Shown here piece after piece: positions 32,044 to 44,388 of a stretch of DNA of 64,000 nt. Every line of letters starts with the position of its first letter. Position 1 is the first letter of the stretch. The position numbers and the translations under genes were made by a program. The notes below the pieces were generated by a model. That model saw only the letters and a list, made by a program, of their open reading frames with translations, searched no databases and was not told where the DNA came from. The DNA comes from Nannochloris sp. 'desiccata'. Its lineage: Eukaryota > Chlorophyta > Trebouxiophyceae > Chlorellales > Chlorellaceae. Where the stretch lies: contig JAGTXX020000010.1 in the NCBI GenBank assembly GCA_019044685.2, positions 434,001-498,000 of the forward strand, read 5' to 3'.

Positions 32044-34721
32044 CAGTGCTTCGTTTAAGGATTTTGGCCTGGCATTTTTTCCCGGCATTTTTTCGTCCCT
32101 GGCCTGTTTTTCGGCATTCTGCCCCGGCATTTTTTCCATATTTGGATTCTGCCCCGGCATTTTTTCCATTTTTTTTCTTGACAGCATCAGGCACTATTTC
32201 TGAGCAGCGCAGATGCGCCTTATTGAAACATGGCTGGAATTTCTTTAGATTACATCTTTAAAAAAGCAAAAACAAGGAACTACAAATGCGCTCCACGACG
32301 CTTTTTCTTCGCCTTCCATACCAGAAATGCGTCCCAGAAGGGAAAATCTTGAACAGTTAAAGGTGTTGCCCTCACAGCCATGCAGTCGTTGAAATGTTTC
32401 TCTTTCAAACTGTTCCGAAGATCAGTGAAGACTAGATTCATTGAAGAAAACTGCCGCTCGTTCTCCACAGACCCAAATGGGATAGACATAATAAGGCTTG
32501 CTAGCCATTCCCACTCAGAAATATTCCTTGGAATAATTCGGTTGCCCCAAAGAACCTCCACCGCCTCACCGCCCATGTCATCTTTTATGGAGCCGACAGT
32601 TTTTTTCTCCTTGATCCTTTCCTGCTCGATGATCTTTTGCAACTTCTCGGTTTCAGACAGCATAAAATCCCTGAAGTTGGCTGCTTGATTCTCCAGCTTG
32701 GTGGCATCAATCAAGGCTGCAACAGTTTCACCATCAGCGTTTAACTTGGCCTCGCCAAATTGCTTCACTAATATTGCCATGTGCTTGACAAATTTGTGCT
32801 GGAACTCCGTTTGAGCGAGAAGTGATGATGCCCCAACATAATCCATCCAATAACGAGGAGTGGCTAAGCCCAAAGCTTCCATTAATTCACTGCTTGGCAA
32901 GCGTAATTCTAATGCTTTTTCCGCCAATGCAGCGGAGGCGGTGGCGGCCTTGAGAGCATCGTAAATTGCTTGCTTGATCCTATTTACTCCGATTTCAGCG
33001 ACTGCCACCCCTGCAGTGGGTATTTCAGGCAAGTCCTTCATATTCAACACTGTTGTACCCTCGCCAATCGTCAAAAACACGTTACCATTCTTATCGGCGA
33101 TGAAGGGGCACTTGGCGTCGTTCAAGTTGGCAAGATCCAACAGATTTTGCCATGCCAGTCTATCAACAGGACCAGTAGAGGAGTATTTGGTTTTAATAGT
33201 GGATTGACACTCCTTGACTGCAGCAGCTACATCGCCTGGATAGAGCTTTGCACGTTGGACAACCTTGGTCAAATTGTCGAGAGAGTTGAGTAAAGGTTCC
33301 ACTGCAACCATTCCAAAGTAAATAGGCGCAGATCTAAGCAGAGAAGACAACCTTTCAGCCTGCAACAAATAAAAAGAGACATTATAATTAGTTTATTTGA
33401 TATGTTTAAAAACAATAATTTTGAAATATCTGTAATAATAATAAGATAATATTATATAAAAATCAAAAAATCACCTCTTCATTTTTTTCTTTCTTTCGCT
33501 CGGAGTCGAGAGCTAGCAAAACAGCAGGTAGTACGCGTAATAAATTACTCATAGCCTTCTTTAAAGGCATCCACCTTGTGTCATTAACTCTCAAAAGGCT
33601 GAGTTTATCCAGACCCAGCTTCTCCTCGCATTCCTGGAGAAGATCCTTGCGCTTAGGAGACCGATTAAAGTAAGTACCAACATCCCTCACAACGTCGCTG
33701 ATGCGTTTAAATTGCAACTGCTCATCCAGGGTTTCAGCAGCTAAATTCACCTTGTGCGCTGTGCAGCTAATCTGTACAGCATGGGGAAATTTCCTAACCA
33801 TACGAGTGCAGACGCCACCATTACTTCCTTGCATTGTGTTGCAACCATCGCTGCCGATAGCACAAAATTTCCGCTGCAAATCTGCAGCAGAAATCTGAAG
33901 TGCCTCCGGCAACGTCTCCATTATGATCTCAACCTGACCTTCTGCGTTAGTGCGCTGTTTAAGAGGCTTCATTCCCAAAAAACAATTGTGCAGTTTGCCC
34001 TCTGCCCAGGCTCGTGCTTGAAGATTCATGTAGTCAACGTTATCTTTAGCGGTACTGGCGTCGACAGTCACGCTAAAGTATTTAGACTTCTCGATCAACT
34101 TACGGGTGTGATCCATAGCAACAGAAGCCATAGCTTCAACCATTTCCCAACCTGAATCATCGCCGATGTGCATGGCAGGCATAAAAGGCGCAAAATTGTC
34201 ATCAGATCTGAGAGTTTCATCCCACCATTCATAGTCGGTGACGGGGCGGGCATGCTTCAAAATATTAAAAAGCACTTTGAATTGGATCCTTTTGCGCTGA
34301 AACTCCTTGAGCAATACTTCTTTTTCAGCATTACGGACGATGTCGACCACAGATGTCTTCTGCTGTCTTTCTTTCATTGCAATAATTGCAAAGGCGGCGC
34401 CTCGAGCATCGAACTCGGCCGTCCCGGCCTGTGGAGGATGGGCAGCAGCAGCAGTTTTGTGCTTCTGTGTTTCTGCATGTTGAGCAAGCTGATCCTTTTT
34501 AAACTTTTTAAGGATGCAAACTTCCTTCGTATTGGATGCCAAGGAGCAGCAGTTGCAATACATGAAGCGCTCATTGCCTTCAACATAAGTCCTCAACCAA
34601 GAAAAAGAGGTCAACCAATTAGATTGAAAGGCCCTTGAAGACTCCTCAGCCTTGTAATCTCTCGCTCGGATTTTGTTATCTTTAGGTTGAGGAGCAGCAC
34701 TGCTGTTGGGGTTAGAAGTAG

Positions 34722-34756
<35 letters not shown>

Positions 34757-35288
34757 CTGCGGATGGGCTGAGAAGTAGGGGCAGTGAAAGTAAAGGCCTC
34801 GATACCTTTTTTCCTCTTCTGCAACAAGCAAGATAATTCAGATTTGAATTTGGGTGGCTTATTTTAAGAAGTTAAGCATACAGATGACATCACATACCTT
34901 CAAAGCAGGTTCTTTGAACGGAGAAGAAGTCAAATCAATGGGTTGTTGCAAGTGCTGGACAGCCATGACTCGATCAAAGATCTGGGCAACCAAAGTTCGG
35001 ACTAAGTCCTGATCATTGGTCTGCCGAGTGGTATCCATAGTGATAATGAGAGAATAACCTCTTACAAATGAACTTTTGTTAATTTAGTACTCTAAAACTG
35101 GCCTAAATCTCCGGCATTTTTTCAAAATTTTCGAAAAAAACGGCATTTTCCCCCGGCATTTCTGGCCCGCCGGAGCTCCGCTCCGGCACTTTTTGCACGG
35201 CATTTTTTCCTGTTCCTGCGCCTGAAAATGCCGGAAAATTGGCATTTTCCGGCATTTTCGGCATATATGCCGGCTAAACGAAGCACTG
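32044..35288. mobile_element. Complete hAT-superfamily DNA transposon
   Basis: Ends CAGTGCTTCGTTTA and TAAACGAAGCACTG are 14-bp perfect terminal inverted repeats. CTCAGGAA stands directly outside both (32036-32043 and 35289-35296), an exact 8-bp target duplication as expected for hAT. Length 3245 bp. Subterminal zones are packed with CGGCATTTT and CCGGCATTTT repeats on both sides, the likely transposase-binding sites. A single intact three-exon transposase gene lies inside. Perfect target duplication and open reading frames suggest recent insertion. The 85-bp element at 22707 is a related short form. Confidence 0.93.
32280..35038 (-). CDS. hAT transposase
   Basis: Three exons, 34898-35038, 33475-34818 and 32280-33359, all joined in phase 0 (donors GTATGT and GTGATT, acceptors TTGCAG), giving 854 residues with no stop. 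An Ala run (about residues 72-83, from a GCA microsatellite) precedes a zinc-finger region with CNCC, then HAETQKHK. The RNase H-like core follows: Asp near 300 in FSVTVDAST, Asp near 371 in GSDGCNTMQG, and NDTRWMPL. The C-terminal dimerisation region reads WEWLASLIMSIPFGSVENER and then FSSMNLVFTDLRNSL. It resembles ZNF862/KIAA1586-like hAT proteins. It encodes the enzyme that cuts and reinserts the element and looks functional. Confidence 0.9.
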
Positions 35289-35434
35289 CTCAGGAATTTT
35301 GAGTTATGAATTTTTTCAAAAATTTCTGGACTTTCCTTTTGTTCCATGGCTTGTGGTCTAAAGCTGGAATGATTATAATGGGATTTAAGGCTAGGGCCCT
35401 GGTGCGCGGTTCTCTGACCCGGGTGCGCGGTTCT

Positions 35435-35731
35435 CTGGTGGGTTAAGGTATCATTTAGGAAAGCACATTTTCAAATATAGTCGTATGCAAGCTCGTGAAG
35501 ATTAAGTACTTCTATTAAATAAAATAACCCCAAGAGGGTAACTTGAGGGATCGTGAGAAGTCACAGGCGCAGCCACCCTTTTTAGAAACTAATAAGAGAT
35601 TAACCTACACCAGTAGGTATGCTGAGATTAGAAATGAGTTTTTTCTTGAGATAGTAGCGTGTATAGTGTACTTTAGAGTTGTAACTGTAGGCGTGTTTTT
35701 GAGGAGATTTTTTTTTGACAAACTTATTGAA
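35435..35731 (+). pseudogene. 3' remnant of a GT96 gene
   Basis: It matches the last codons and 3' flank of the intact GT96 gene (43103-43413): GGTGGGTTAAGGTATCATTT, GTATGCAAGCTCGTGAAGAT, AATAACCCCAAG, ACCTACACCAGTAGGTATGC. Just before it stands a short direct repeat, GGTGCGCGGTTCTCTG twice. The rest of the gene copy is gone. It lies 5.5 kb upstream of the intact gene in the same orientation. Confidence 0.85.
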
Positions 35732-36901
35732 CCCTAAACAAACAAACTTATTGAACCCTAAATAAGACCAGCTGGAGACAAAAAAATAAGTGAACTTGAT
35801 TGTTAATACACTATTTGTAACCAGTGTTGAATTTCCAAAGTATGCAAGGACCGTTGCGTCAGTTTGAAGTCACAAAAATTAAAGCTACCTGGCGGGGGGC
35901 TGGGCCTGCTGCATGTGGTTGGCAATAATATGCTGAAATTTTCAAACTCAACAAACTCTCCACGTAAACATGTTCCCAGTAGTGTGTTCTAACACATCAA
36001 GAAGAAAAAGTACTTTTAAACAAAAGCAGTGGTCTGGAGTGGGGCCCTCTGGCAGAGTAGCAATCTGATTCGAAAATCATGCAATTAAAGTTTAAAGTTG
36101 CGATAACAACATTGCACGCTACCTAATAAATAAATAAGTGTATGTAAAATGTTTTCATCTTTCCAACAAGCCTTTAAACGCCCGATTTCGCCCAGTATTT
36201 TTGCCAGAAATAGCCATAATTTGGCACAATTCAAGACCGACAGTGAGGAAAGAGTGGGGTTGAGCCTCCCCACTTAGTAAGAGTCTTTAGCCCAGCGCTG
36301 CTCACCTGAAATCTTATTGGACCGAGAGTTTCTGCCGAAGTCTTACTTGGGATGAACTAACAACCTCTCTTTTCTTTGGATTTCTAAAAAAAGATCAAGT
36401 GAGGCTCCTCAACATCTTGTTGTTTCTGTCAATTTTTTTAGTAATTTTAGATAGAGATCTCCGTCCATACCACAAATAGGCAATTCAACCAGTGTCTCTA
36501 GACACCTACACACCGAAACTTGCTGCATAATCCAGCAATTGTGGGCAAGTGAGGGTAAGTGCATTTTATGGAGGCTATGCTAGGCACGGGCCAGATTCGG
36601 TATAATAGGAGGTTGCGCGGCAGCGCAACCGACGGGGAAGAGTGCAAAAGTGTAGAATAGGAGGTGGGAGGAGAGAGGAAAAAAATTGGGGCAGGTGCCC
36701 CGATCTTGGGATGGCACAAAAAATCTAGTGATCTAACAAGGTTACCAAGTTGAGAGCTTTCTTGAAGCGCTTACTGCTATGTAAACAAGTTACAGATTGT
36801 AATAAGAGCTCATAGAATAACGCTTAATGAGAATAAATGCAAAATAAAAGTTGAAAAAGAAAATCAGATCTCGCCGCCACCCCAGCCAGACCTGCAGCAG
36901 C
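35732..36901. other. Intergenic, no gene seen
   Basis: AT-rich sequence between the GT96 remnant and the stop of the DDE transposase-like gene. No domain or clear repeat pair was found. It may contain the end of that element, but I could not define terminal repeats. Confidence 0.35.
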
Positions 36902-39900
36902 CTACTCTGCTTCTTGCACTCCTTTGCTCTTGCAAAAGCAGGCTCCTTCCTCTTTATTCTTGCCTTTTAATGGCTTAAAGCACTTGCCGCAATTCCTTGG
37001 CTTCCCAGGAGCGCCTTTTCCACCCACTTTTCCTCCTGCCAGCGGTTGTTGCTGCTGCTGAACTTGCAAAAGGGCAGCAGCAGCTTGCATCAGAGCAGCA
37101 GGATCTAAATTTGGATACATTCCATAGCCATGGTAAGGAGGAGGTTGAGCGGGGTGCATTTGTGGAGGGTAGTATTGCCCATGGACAGCTTGAGGAGGCA
37201 TCACTGGAGGAATCATTCCCGGTGGCCACCACGGTTGTTGTTGTTGCTGCTGCTGCATTAATTCTAGCTGCTGCTGCATTTCTTCCAGCTGTTGAGAAAC
37301 AGGCATTGTAGCTTGCTGCGAAGCAACTATGCCCGCATCTATTCCACAATGTAGGCTAATTGATTGCTGTAACGCCTCAACGGGCGCAGGGGGCTCCATC
37401 GCAGTTGTCGCAGTGGCCCGCTGCTGGTTGATCAACACTTGAGCATTGGTAGCAGCCACTGCCAAAGATTCAGTTTGGCTCTGCACGAATGCTTTCACGT
37501 GCTTTGCCTGCTTAAAAGACATCCCAGCAATAGACGATGGGTCTTCCCTGTGCCGCTTTAACACCGTTGTGTTGAAATCTTGAGCTATTTGCTTCTGCTT
37601 TCTGGGCGATCGCAGCTCAGGGCTGGCAATAGCATCTCCAATTACTTCAAGCATTAAAGAAGCTTCACCTTCAGTCTCAACAGGGCGAGTAAAATCAGCA
37701 GGCATTGCAGCCCTCTTTCCACGAGGAGATCTTGGCACAGCAGTTGAAGGAGAAGATGAAAAAGTGGCTGCAGTCGTCGGTGAAGCAGGCAGCAGCAGCT
37801 CTTCTTTTTTCTTCTTTTTAGGGATAACTTTAGCACTTGAAGGGCGACCACGACCACGTTTACCTTGCTTTGATGGAGAACGAGCAACAGGAGATGCATT
37901 ACTATCATCACCAACTGCAGGACTAGCCACCATCGCCTCCAGTAGCTGCTGTTGTTGCTGCAGCGGTTGTTGCTGCAACTGTAAATTTGATTGCTGTGGT
38001 TCCTCCTCCTCCTGCTGCTGCTGCTGTTGCTGGTCCACAAGCTGTGATGGAAGTGGTTGAGCTTCTGTTCCAATCATTTCCACTGTCTGTGAGTCAAGTG
38101 TAGCCATGATACCAGCAGTGGCTGTAGCCGCAGCGGTTGCCCTGGCGCCAGAGTTTTTAATAGGCAGCGGAAACGGTTGCCCTCCATTCTCAAACTCTTC
38201 TATTGCAACGCATGCATCATCATTTTCAACAGACGCACCCTCTAAAGGGGCGATTCCACCTTCAGGAGCGCACAACGCATCCACCAGCTCAGGAGGAACA
38301 GCAAGAGTAAACATCGCTGGAATTTTTGTGACTTCTGGCGTTGGTTTAAGCTCAGGAAACTGCAGAGGTAGCTGCAGCTCCTTGCAAATGCCATTAATTT
38401 CTTCCAGCAGCATGGTATCGTAGCAGCCATAATCAATAGTACCCTGTTTATTAGCAATAGCACGCTTCATGTTCCAAACGTGAGTGAACTCGGCTAACAT
38501 AGCACCAACTAGCTCAGGAGAAAATATATTGCCTTGCAGAACTTTAGCAACGTGACAATGGAAGCCTTCCAGTTTACTAGTACCCCTAAGACCCATGAAT
38601 TTGTCTTTCTTTCCAGAATTGAGACGGAGGAACATCTTATCAGCTGGCAGGGGGTCGGAGAACTTGCCAGCGCCAATCAACTTCAGCATCGACTCATGCA
38701 CTCTAAAAGTGTCGGGGGTGAATAGAACGCGACCAGTAACGGGATCTACGACGCTAGAATGATCTGACACAACTTTTTCTACGCGCTGTCGCAGCTGTTT
38801 AGCTTCAGGAATGGTGTGGCGGCACCTCGCACTCAAGATCTTCTCCGCCGCTGCCCTCACAGCAATGTTTGGAGCACCCCAGCGTCCTGCCTCCAACAAC
38901 TCCTTTTTCAGCTGCTCTTCATCACTAGGAACAACTCTAAAGAACGCTTTGCTCAAATCTCCCATGAAAGCTTTAGTATCGTAATGACCATCAGGCAAGG
39001 TACGAGCGTACCTGCGCATGCCATGAGTGGCATCTTCCAAAACGTTTTTGAGAGTAGGGAACGCTTTCATCATAGCACCCTCCATTTGAGACGTGTCATC
39101 AACCCACATATATTCAGGAAGCTGTACAATAAGAAGAAAGCAAAGGGTAAGGTCAAAACAGCCAAGCGGAAAAAGACATCAATTGCTCGGCAAGATTAAA
39201 ATTGTAGAACTGCTGAAAATAATTATTTTCGAAATAAAAAACAAAGAATGGGCAGGAGAAGCAATAAAGGCAACGACAACAACAACTAACCTGTGCATTT
39301 AGCTCTTCCCAAGATGAATACACATCTTGAAGTTGAGAAATAACTTCACCCGGGGACTTGGTGTTTGTGAGGATCAAGGCCACAATTTGACCATATTCAT
39401 TCATAATGTCGAAAACAGCTTCATACGCTTTCTCTCCACCTACTTCAGTGACTTTTTTAGCTGTCTGGAAGGTGTGGTCACCACCCAAGGCCCTACCACC
39501 GATGGAAGCAAGGTGGCAAGCCAGGTGCTTTTGTCGGCGTTTAAATTCAGCTAGGTAGACTGAAATTAAAAATCCAGCCCCCATTCCAACTCTAAACTCA
39601 CCAATCTTTGGCATAGGGAACACTTGAGTCGTTTTCGTAGTGCTGGTAGAAGCATCAGATGGAGGAGCAGCAGCAGGAAAGAAAGAAGCAATGCTCTTCT
39701 GCTTTGGGTCAGCATTTTTTTCCTTTCTTTTTTCGTCGCTGTTTTCAGCTCTTCTTTTGAGATAGTCATAGTAAGCATACATTTGTTCATAGACACGCTT
39801 CAAATGAACCTCACGAAGTGCATCAGACTCGTCTTGAAATGATTTACCATTAATAACGTTCCTTTGCACCACATGCATGGCAGGTCGCTCTATTGCTGCT

Positions 39901-40610
39901 CTCGCAGTGAAGATGATTGAAGGCTTTGCGCATGCTGGCACATCATTCATAATTGCATCTGTGCAAGCCATGAAATTCCATTGAACAGATTTATCCTTTC
40001 TATCTGCATTTGAGTGGGAACTTAGGAGGGGTATTTAGTAAAAATGCAAGGCCATGGCCACTGCTAATACCAGTGGCAAAAAATTCTCTCGGGGCGGCAG
40101 CGGTGATCAAAAGAACTTGCCCAAGGGCAAGCAAGACTAAAAATATAACTCACCTTTGCATTTGCTGCATTTATACTGCCTAGAGACAATGTAGTGGGTC
40201 CTGTCTGAAGCGTGGCAGCAGCGTGCGTGTTGAGCCCAACCATTGTGTGTCAATTTGTCGCCACATTTATTAGGGCAAGAAAATGACAAGTTCAAGGAGG
40301 GGTGAGTGTCCCTGACTGAAATGATGTAAATGTTGCTTCCTTGTAAAGCAAAGTCCACTGGTTCAGGATTTGAAATGGTCTCGATCGAAGGGTAAGGCAC
40401 GCATTGCATGCCTTTGAGATCAATACTTGCATCCTTTTTCCCCTGAGCACCAGTGCTTCGGTCGTCTATAATGCCTTTAGCATATTTGAATGCTTTCTGT
40501 GCTTGCTGCTTTTCGAAATCGTTGAATTTTTGAACGTCAAGTTTTTCATTGTTAGCATTTGAATGATCTGGCTGGGGAACCGCGTCCGAGGCGGACTGCT
40601 GGAGCTCCAT
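36902..40610 (-). CDS. Zinc-ribbon DDE transposase-like protein (DUF6729-like), intact
   Basis: Three exons, 40154-40610, 39291-40003 and 36902-39121 (donors GTGAGT and GTTAGT, acceptors ATGCAG and GTACAG; phases 1 and 0), giving 1129 residues without stops. Exon 1 carries a zinc module: FSCPNKCGDKLTHNGW, then RQYKCSKC. A DDE-type core follows: Asp about 326 in GGDHTFQTAKK, Asp about 398 in YMWVDDTSQ, Glu about 580 in LRGTSKLEGFH, then HVWNMKRAI. The C-terminal half is Gln-rich and low complexity, with an AT-hook-like GKRGRGRPSSAK and a final Cys cluster (CGKCFKPLKG, CFCKS). The order resembles large transposon-derived proteins with a DUF6729-type N-terminus, which I name with caution. Terminal repeats were not found, so it may be an element or a captured host gene. 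Confidence 0.65.
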
Positions 40611-40744
40611 AATTACCTCAATGGCGTATTTGATTACAATAGGGGATTCATATGAACTTAGGAGCAAGTTTGCTTAATTAAAGTTAATTAAAGTCAATTG
40701 CAGTTAATTAGCTTCCAATTAGCTTCAATTAGCCCTAATTGGAG

Positions 40745-40826
40745 GCTGTGCTGTGCTGTGCTGTGCTGTGCTGTGCTGTGCTGTGCTGTGCTGTGCTGTG
40801 CTGTGCTGTGCTGTGCTGTGCTGTCG
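40745..40826. repeat. Pentanucleotide microsatellite
   Basis: CTGTG repeated about 16 times without interruption, between the divergent starts of the DDE transposase-like gene (40610) and GT96 (40978). An AT-rich tract with TTAATTAAAGT and CAATTAG repeats lies beside it. Confidence 0.9.
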
Positions 40827-40977
40827 ATGCTGACGTGAGACTTGGTGTATTGGCAAGAGGAGGCTGTGGGTTTCCTATATAACATTGTTTGCTTTTTTAA
40901 AGACAGCAGTATTTGAGTGTCATAACTTGGGGAATTACTGGGGTCCATCGTGACATACAAGTGCTTTGCTCGATCAG

Positions 40978-43173
40978 ATGAATTCATCTATCAAAAAGAT
41001 GAATACACTGCAACTGCTGTCCTCCGCATTGACCGGTGCCTTCGTGGCATATTCAATCGCAGCTGAAGCTAAAGCAACAGTTCATACTGTAATCACAACT
41101 GAATGCGGAGCGTACTTTGGTTGGCAATCTCTAGGTGAGCTCAACTTCCTTTCAATGCTTTCTTTCGACTAAATATCCTTATCAAAACTTGCAACTATGT
41201 TGGAACCAGTATACTAGCCTCGCAAATATGATCCAGTATCAGTAGCTTTCAACCGTTCAAAAACCAGCTTGCTTTCATAACCAACTTCAACTTCATTTTC
41301 CCGTCAATCTACAGGGTTGGTTTATAGCCACCGCAAAGCTGGCCAACCAGGCCCCCTCACCCGCATCATGAGCTGCACGCCTGAAGAATACGCCCTCCTC
41401 TCAGAAGAATCTATAAACGTCATCCCTACTCACGTAGCTCCATCATATACCACTCACCCCCGCACAGGAGATGTTTATTCTGCCTACAACAAGCCAGTAG
41501 CAGTCATAGATTGGCTCGCGCGGAACGATGTTAAAGAAGAGTACGTTCTTATTATCGATGCAGATATGATTATGCGTGCTCCATTCATCCCAGAAAGTGA
41601 TGGAGCTAAACCCGGTCGTGCTGTCTCTGCATTTTTTCCTTACATGAAGGGTGTTAGCAACAGACTGGCGTTAAAACACATTCCAGAAGTAACTCCACAT
41701 AACGACACTTTAGCAGGCCCTGTAGGTCGTCGTGGTGATCAAGTCGGTGGATTCACCTTGATGTACACAGAGGATCTCCGCAGAGTTGTCCCGCTGTGGT
41801 TGAAATACACTGAAGATGTACGATTTGACCCTGACGCATGGGAACTCACAGGAGATACCTATAGCAGTACACACCCGGGTGACAAACCATGGATTAGTGA
41901 AATGTATGGATATAGCTATGCGTGTGCAAAGTCTAACGTATGGCATATTTGTCATCATTCAGCGATGCTCTATCCTGGGTACGACGTTTTTGAGCCACCA
42001 AAAGTGCTTCACTATGGACTGACGTACGAAATCAAAGGAACAGGGTATAAGTTTGATAAGCACTGGCATTATGATTTCGACCCTTTTCAATGTCCTCCTT
42101 GGAGTTTTAAACCTACTGGAAAGGGGAGTAAGGGCAGTCTAGGGGGGTTGTTTTTCCACCCGCCCCGTCCATCGTCTTTAAAAACCAAAGGAGCAGAATT
42201 GCTTCGCGATTTGCTAGGTTTACAAGTACCTATTACGTTAAATGCAGCGTTTTGTGAAAGACATAGGGCGTATTGTTCCCCTTCAGAAGAGCTTGAAAGA
42301 GAATGCGGGCTTGTAGATGAATATGAGAAGGAGATGGATGATATGATTGCCGAGGCGGAAGCAAATATGCCAGATCCTTGTCGAGACACAGATACACGGT
42401 GTGGAACGTGGGCTACTGCAGGGGAATGTGACATAAATAGTGGATTTATGGAGCAAAGTTGTCCTAAAGCGTGTGGGATCTGTACACCAAGAAGTAAAGC
42501 AGGATTAGTTGCAAAGAAAGCAGCCCCAGCGTTGGATGACCAGGAAGCTGGTGGGAAATTGAGAGATGCTAGTGAGGTGCAAGGAAGTAGAGTCCGTGGA
42601 CAGCAGCTCGAAAATGATGACAGTAGAGATGAAAGTGACCCTGAAATAGTCGTTTCTCGTAGATTTGGAAACAAAATTATAGTAGACAGCACTATTGGCG
42701 GGAGCAGTGACGATAATAATAAGAAGTCAGGTGCGTTGTTAATACCTGAATTAAAGCTACGGTGCACTCGTTTTCCTAAATGGTCTGTCGCACAAGTCCG
42801 TAGATGCATGGAAATGGCCAACGTAGGCACAGTGTATGAAGGGGGCAACAGCGAGAGTGATGATGAAAATTTTTCGGCACAAGCGCATCATCTATTAGAT
42901 AAAACTCACGATGTCGGTCGGTTTGTAGATGAAGAGTTCTCTAAAGTTCGTATATCACAGCTTGGAGCTGCAGGTCGTGCACGGGTTCTAAGCACCGCAG
43001 AGGCTGCGAAACAGTTGAGCCCTGCTAGCATGCTAGCTTCGGGGGGAGTAGCTGCATTGGCGCTGGCGTTAATTTTGAGATATTCTAGAAGAAGGAGGTC
43101 TACTGGTGGGTTAAGGTATCATTTAGGAAGGCACATTTTCAAACTTAATCGTATGCAAGCTCGTGAAGATTGA
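40978..43173 (+). CDS. Peptidyl-serine alpha-galactosyltransferase (GT96) with ShK domain
   Basis: Two exons, 40978-41134 and 41315-43173 (180-bp intron, donor GTGAGC, acceptor CTACAG, phase 1); 671 residues. It transfers galactose to Ser of extensin-type wall proteins in the secretory pathway, as known for algal/plant SGT1. A signal sequence (about 9-27) is followed by HTVITTECGAYFGWQSLGLV, GQPGPLTRIMSCT, HPRTGDVYSAYNKP, EEYVLIIDADMIM (DxD about 131), GDQVGGFTLMYTEDL, WISEMYGYSYACA and VLHYGLTYEI, all matching SGT1. A six-Cys ShK domain follows (about 406-442: CRDTDTRCGTW to CPKACGIC), then a charged linker, and a C-terminal membrane helix (about 623-640) before RYSRRRRS. An ATG at 40999 is an alternative start; the upstream TTG at 40966 is not used. 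Confidence 0.9.
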
Positions 43174-44388
43174 AAGTACATCTATAATAAAATGAAATAA
43201 CCCCAAGGGGGTAACTTGAGGGATCTTGAGAACGTCACAAGCGCAGCTTAAGGCCACCCCTATGTAGAAACTAATAAAGAGATTAACCTACACCAGTAGG
43301 TATGCTGAGATTAGAAATGAGTTTTTTCTTGAGATAGTAGCGTGTGTAGTGTACTTTAGAGTTGTAACTGTAGGTGTGTTTTTGAGGAGATTTTTTTTGA
43401 CAAACTTATTGATTGCTGTGTCAGTGAAGCCGCAATCTGTTTTTATGACATTCCTCAGCACACGAGATAAATAAACATCAGAAGATGCAGACGCACACCC
43501 CGTACTAACTAGAAGGGTCAATTGTAGAAATACATTAGGTTTGTTTCTTTTATTCTTTAGACTCGAAGCTAGACTTAGTATTGGGGAAATAGCCGGTGGG
43601 GCACGGGGAGGATCAGAAGAAAGCTCAAGTCAATTGGGGCTCCCCTGCATTAAGAGCGTGATAACAGCCAGAGAGATTAGTGTTGTGCAAGATGTGAAGT
43701 ACAGTTCCGGTCTAATAGGAGGCGTTGAATAGAGGAGCAGGATTAAGAGTCCAAGGGTGAGTGAGGAGAAAATCTCTCTTGCTTTTTATCACTGCTGCCA
43801 TCTCACCCAGCAGCCCACCTGCAGCGCCTCCACCAGCTGCTGCTGTTGCCCCCCATGAACAGCTCCGTAGATGGTCTAGTAGACCAGCTAGTGTAGATGA
43901 TACTGACGAATAAGATATTACAGCTACAGCTAACGGCTACGGCACCGCTGGGGGACGTTGCCACTCTCAGCGGATAAAATAAAGATTATGTCAGCTTCGG
44001 AGTAGTTTTTAAAATACAATTAAGTAGTATCTATCTATCATTTATTCTATTCTATCAATCTAGCTATCTATTTAGCTATCCATCTATCTATTCGACTTTA
44101 TGGGATAATTAAAGGTACTGCTTGGCCAATCTCTTGCCTGCTGCGATACGCCAGTGCCGCTCTTTGCCTCTCACTCAGACCCTCTTTGCACTTTCAGCAA
44201 ATTCTCATCAGCCTCCAACGTTCTTGAACCTTGATCCCTCTCCTTGAGCTCCTTACTTTCAGCTCCAACAGTCGAGTCAAAGTGCACGTGGTCAACAGCG
44301 GTGATCTGCAGCGCCAATCGTAGCTCCTCACTATCAAGCGTGCAAAGGCAGTGCAATCAAATTACAATCAAATTTCCGTGCATTAAGT
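43174..44388. other. Intergenic between GT96 and GH128 copy 1
   Basis: The first 240 bases are GT96 3' flank (matching 35435-35731). A minus-strand frame at 43288-43508 (SSDVYLSRVLRNVIKTDCGF and on) overlaps it. A plus-strand frame at 43795-43914 (SPPAAPPPAAAVAPHEQL, VDDTDE, stop) could be a terminal exon of an unknown gene. A CTAT-rich microsatellite lies around 44028-44095. About 44160-44210 matches 62495-62540, sharing a minus-strand frame LLKVQ, so a retroelement remnant is likely there. Confidence 0.35.

Noticed and set aside
32036..32220. CGGCATTTT-rich tract as a CRISPR-like or satellite array
   Set aside because: The repeats are irregular and restricted to both ends of the hAT element, which fits subterminal transposase-binding repeats.
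43288..43521. Minus-strand ORF overlapping the GT96 3' flank (VYLSRVLRNVIKTDCGF)
   Set aside because: It reads like protein, but the matching remnant at 35.4-35.7 kb carries a one-base length change in a T run that breaks the frame, and no family or partner exon was found.
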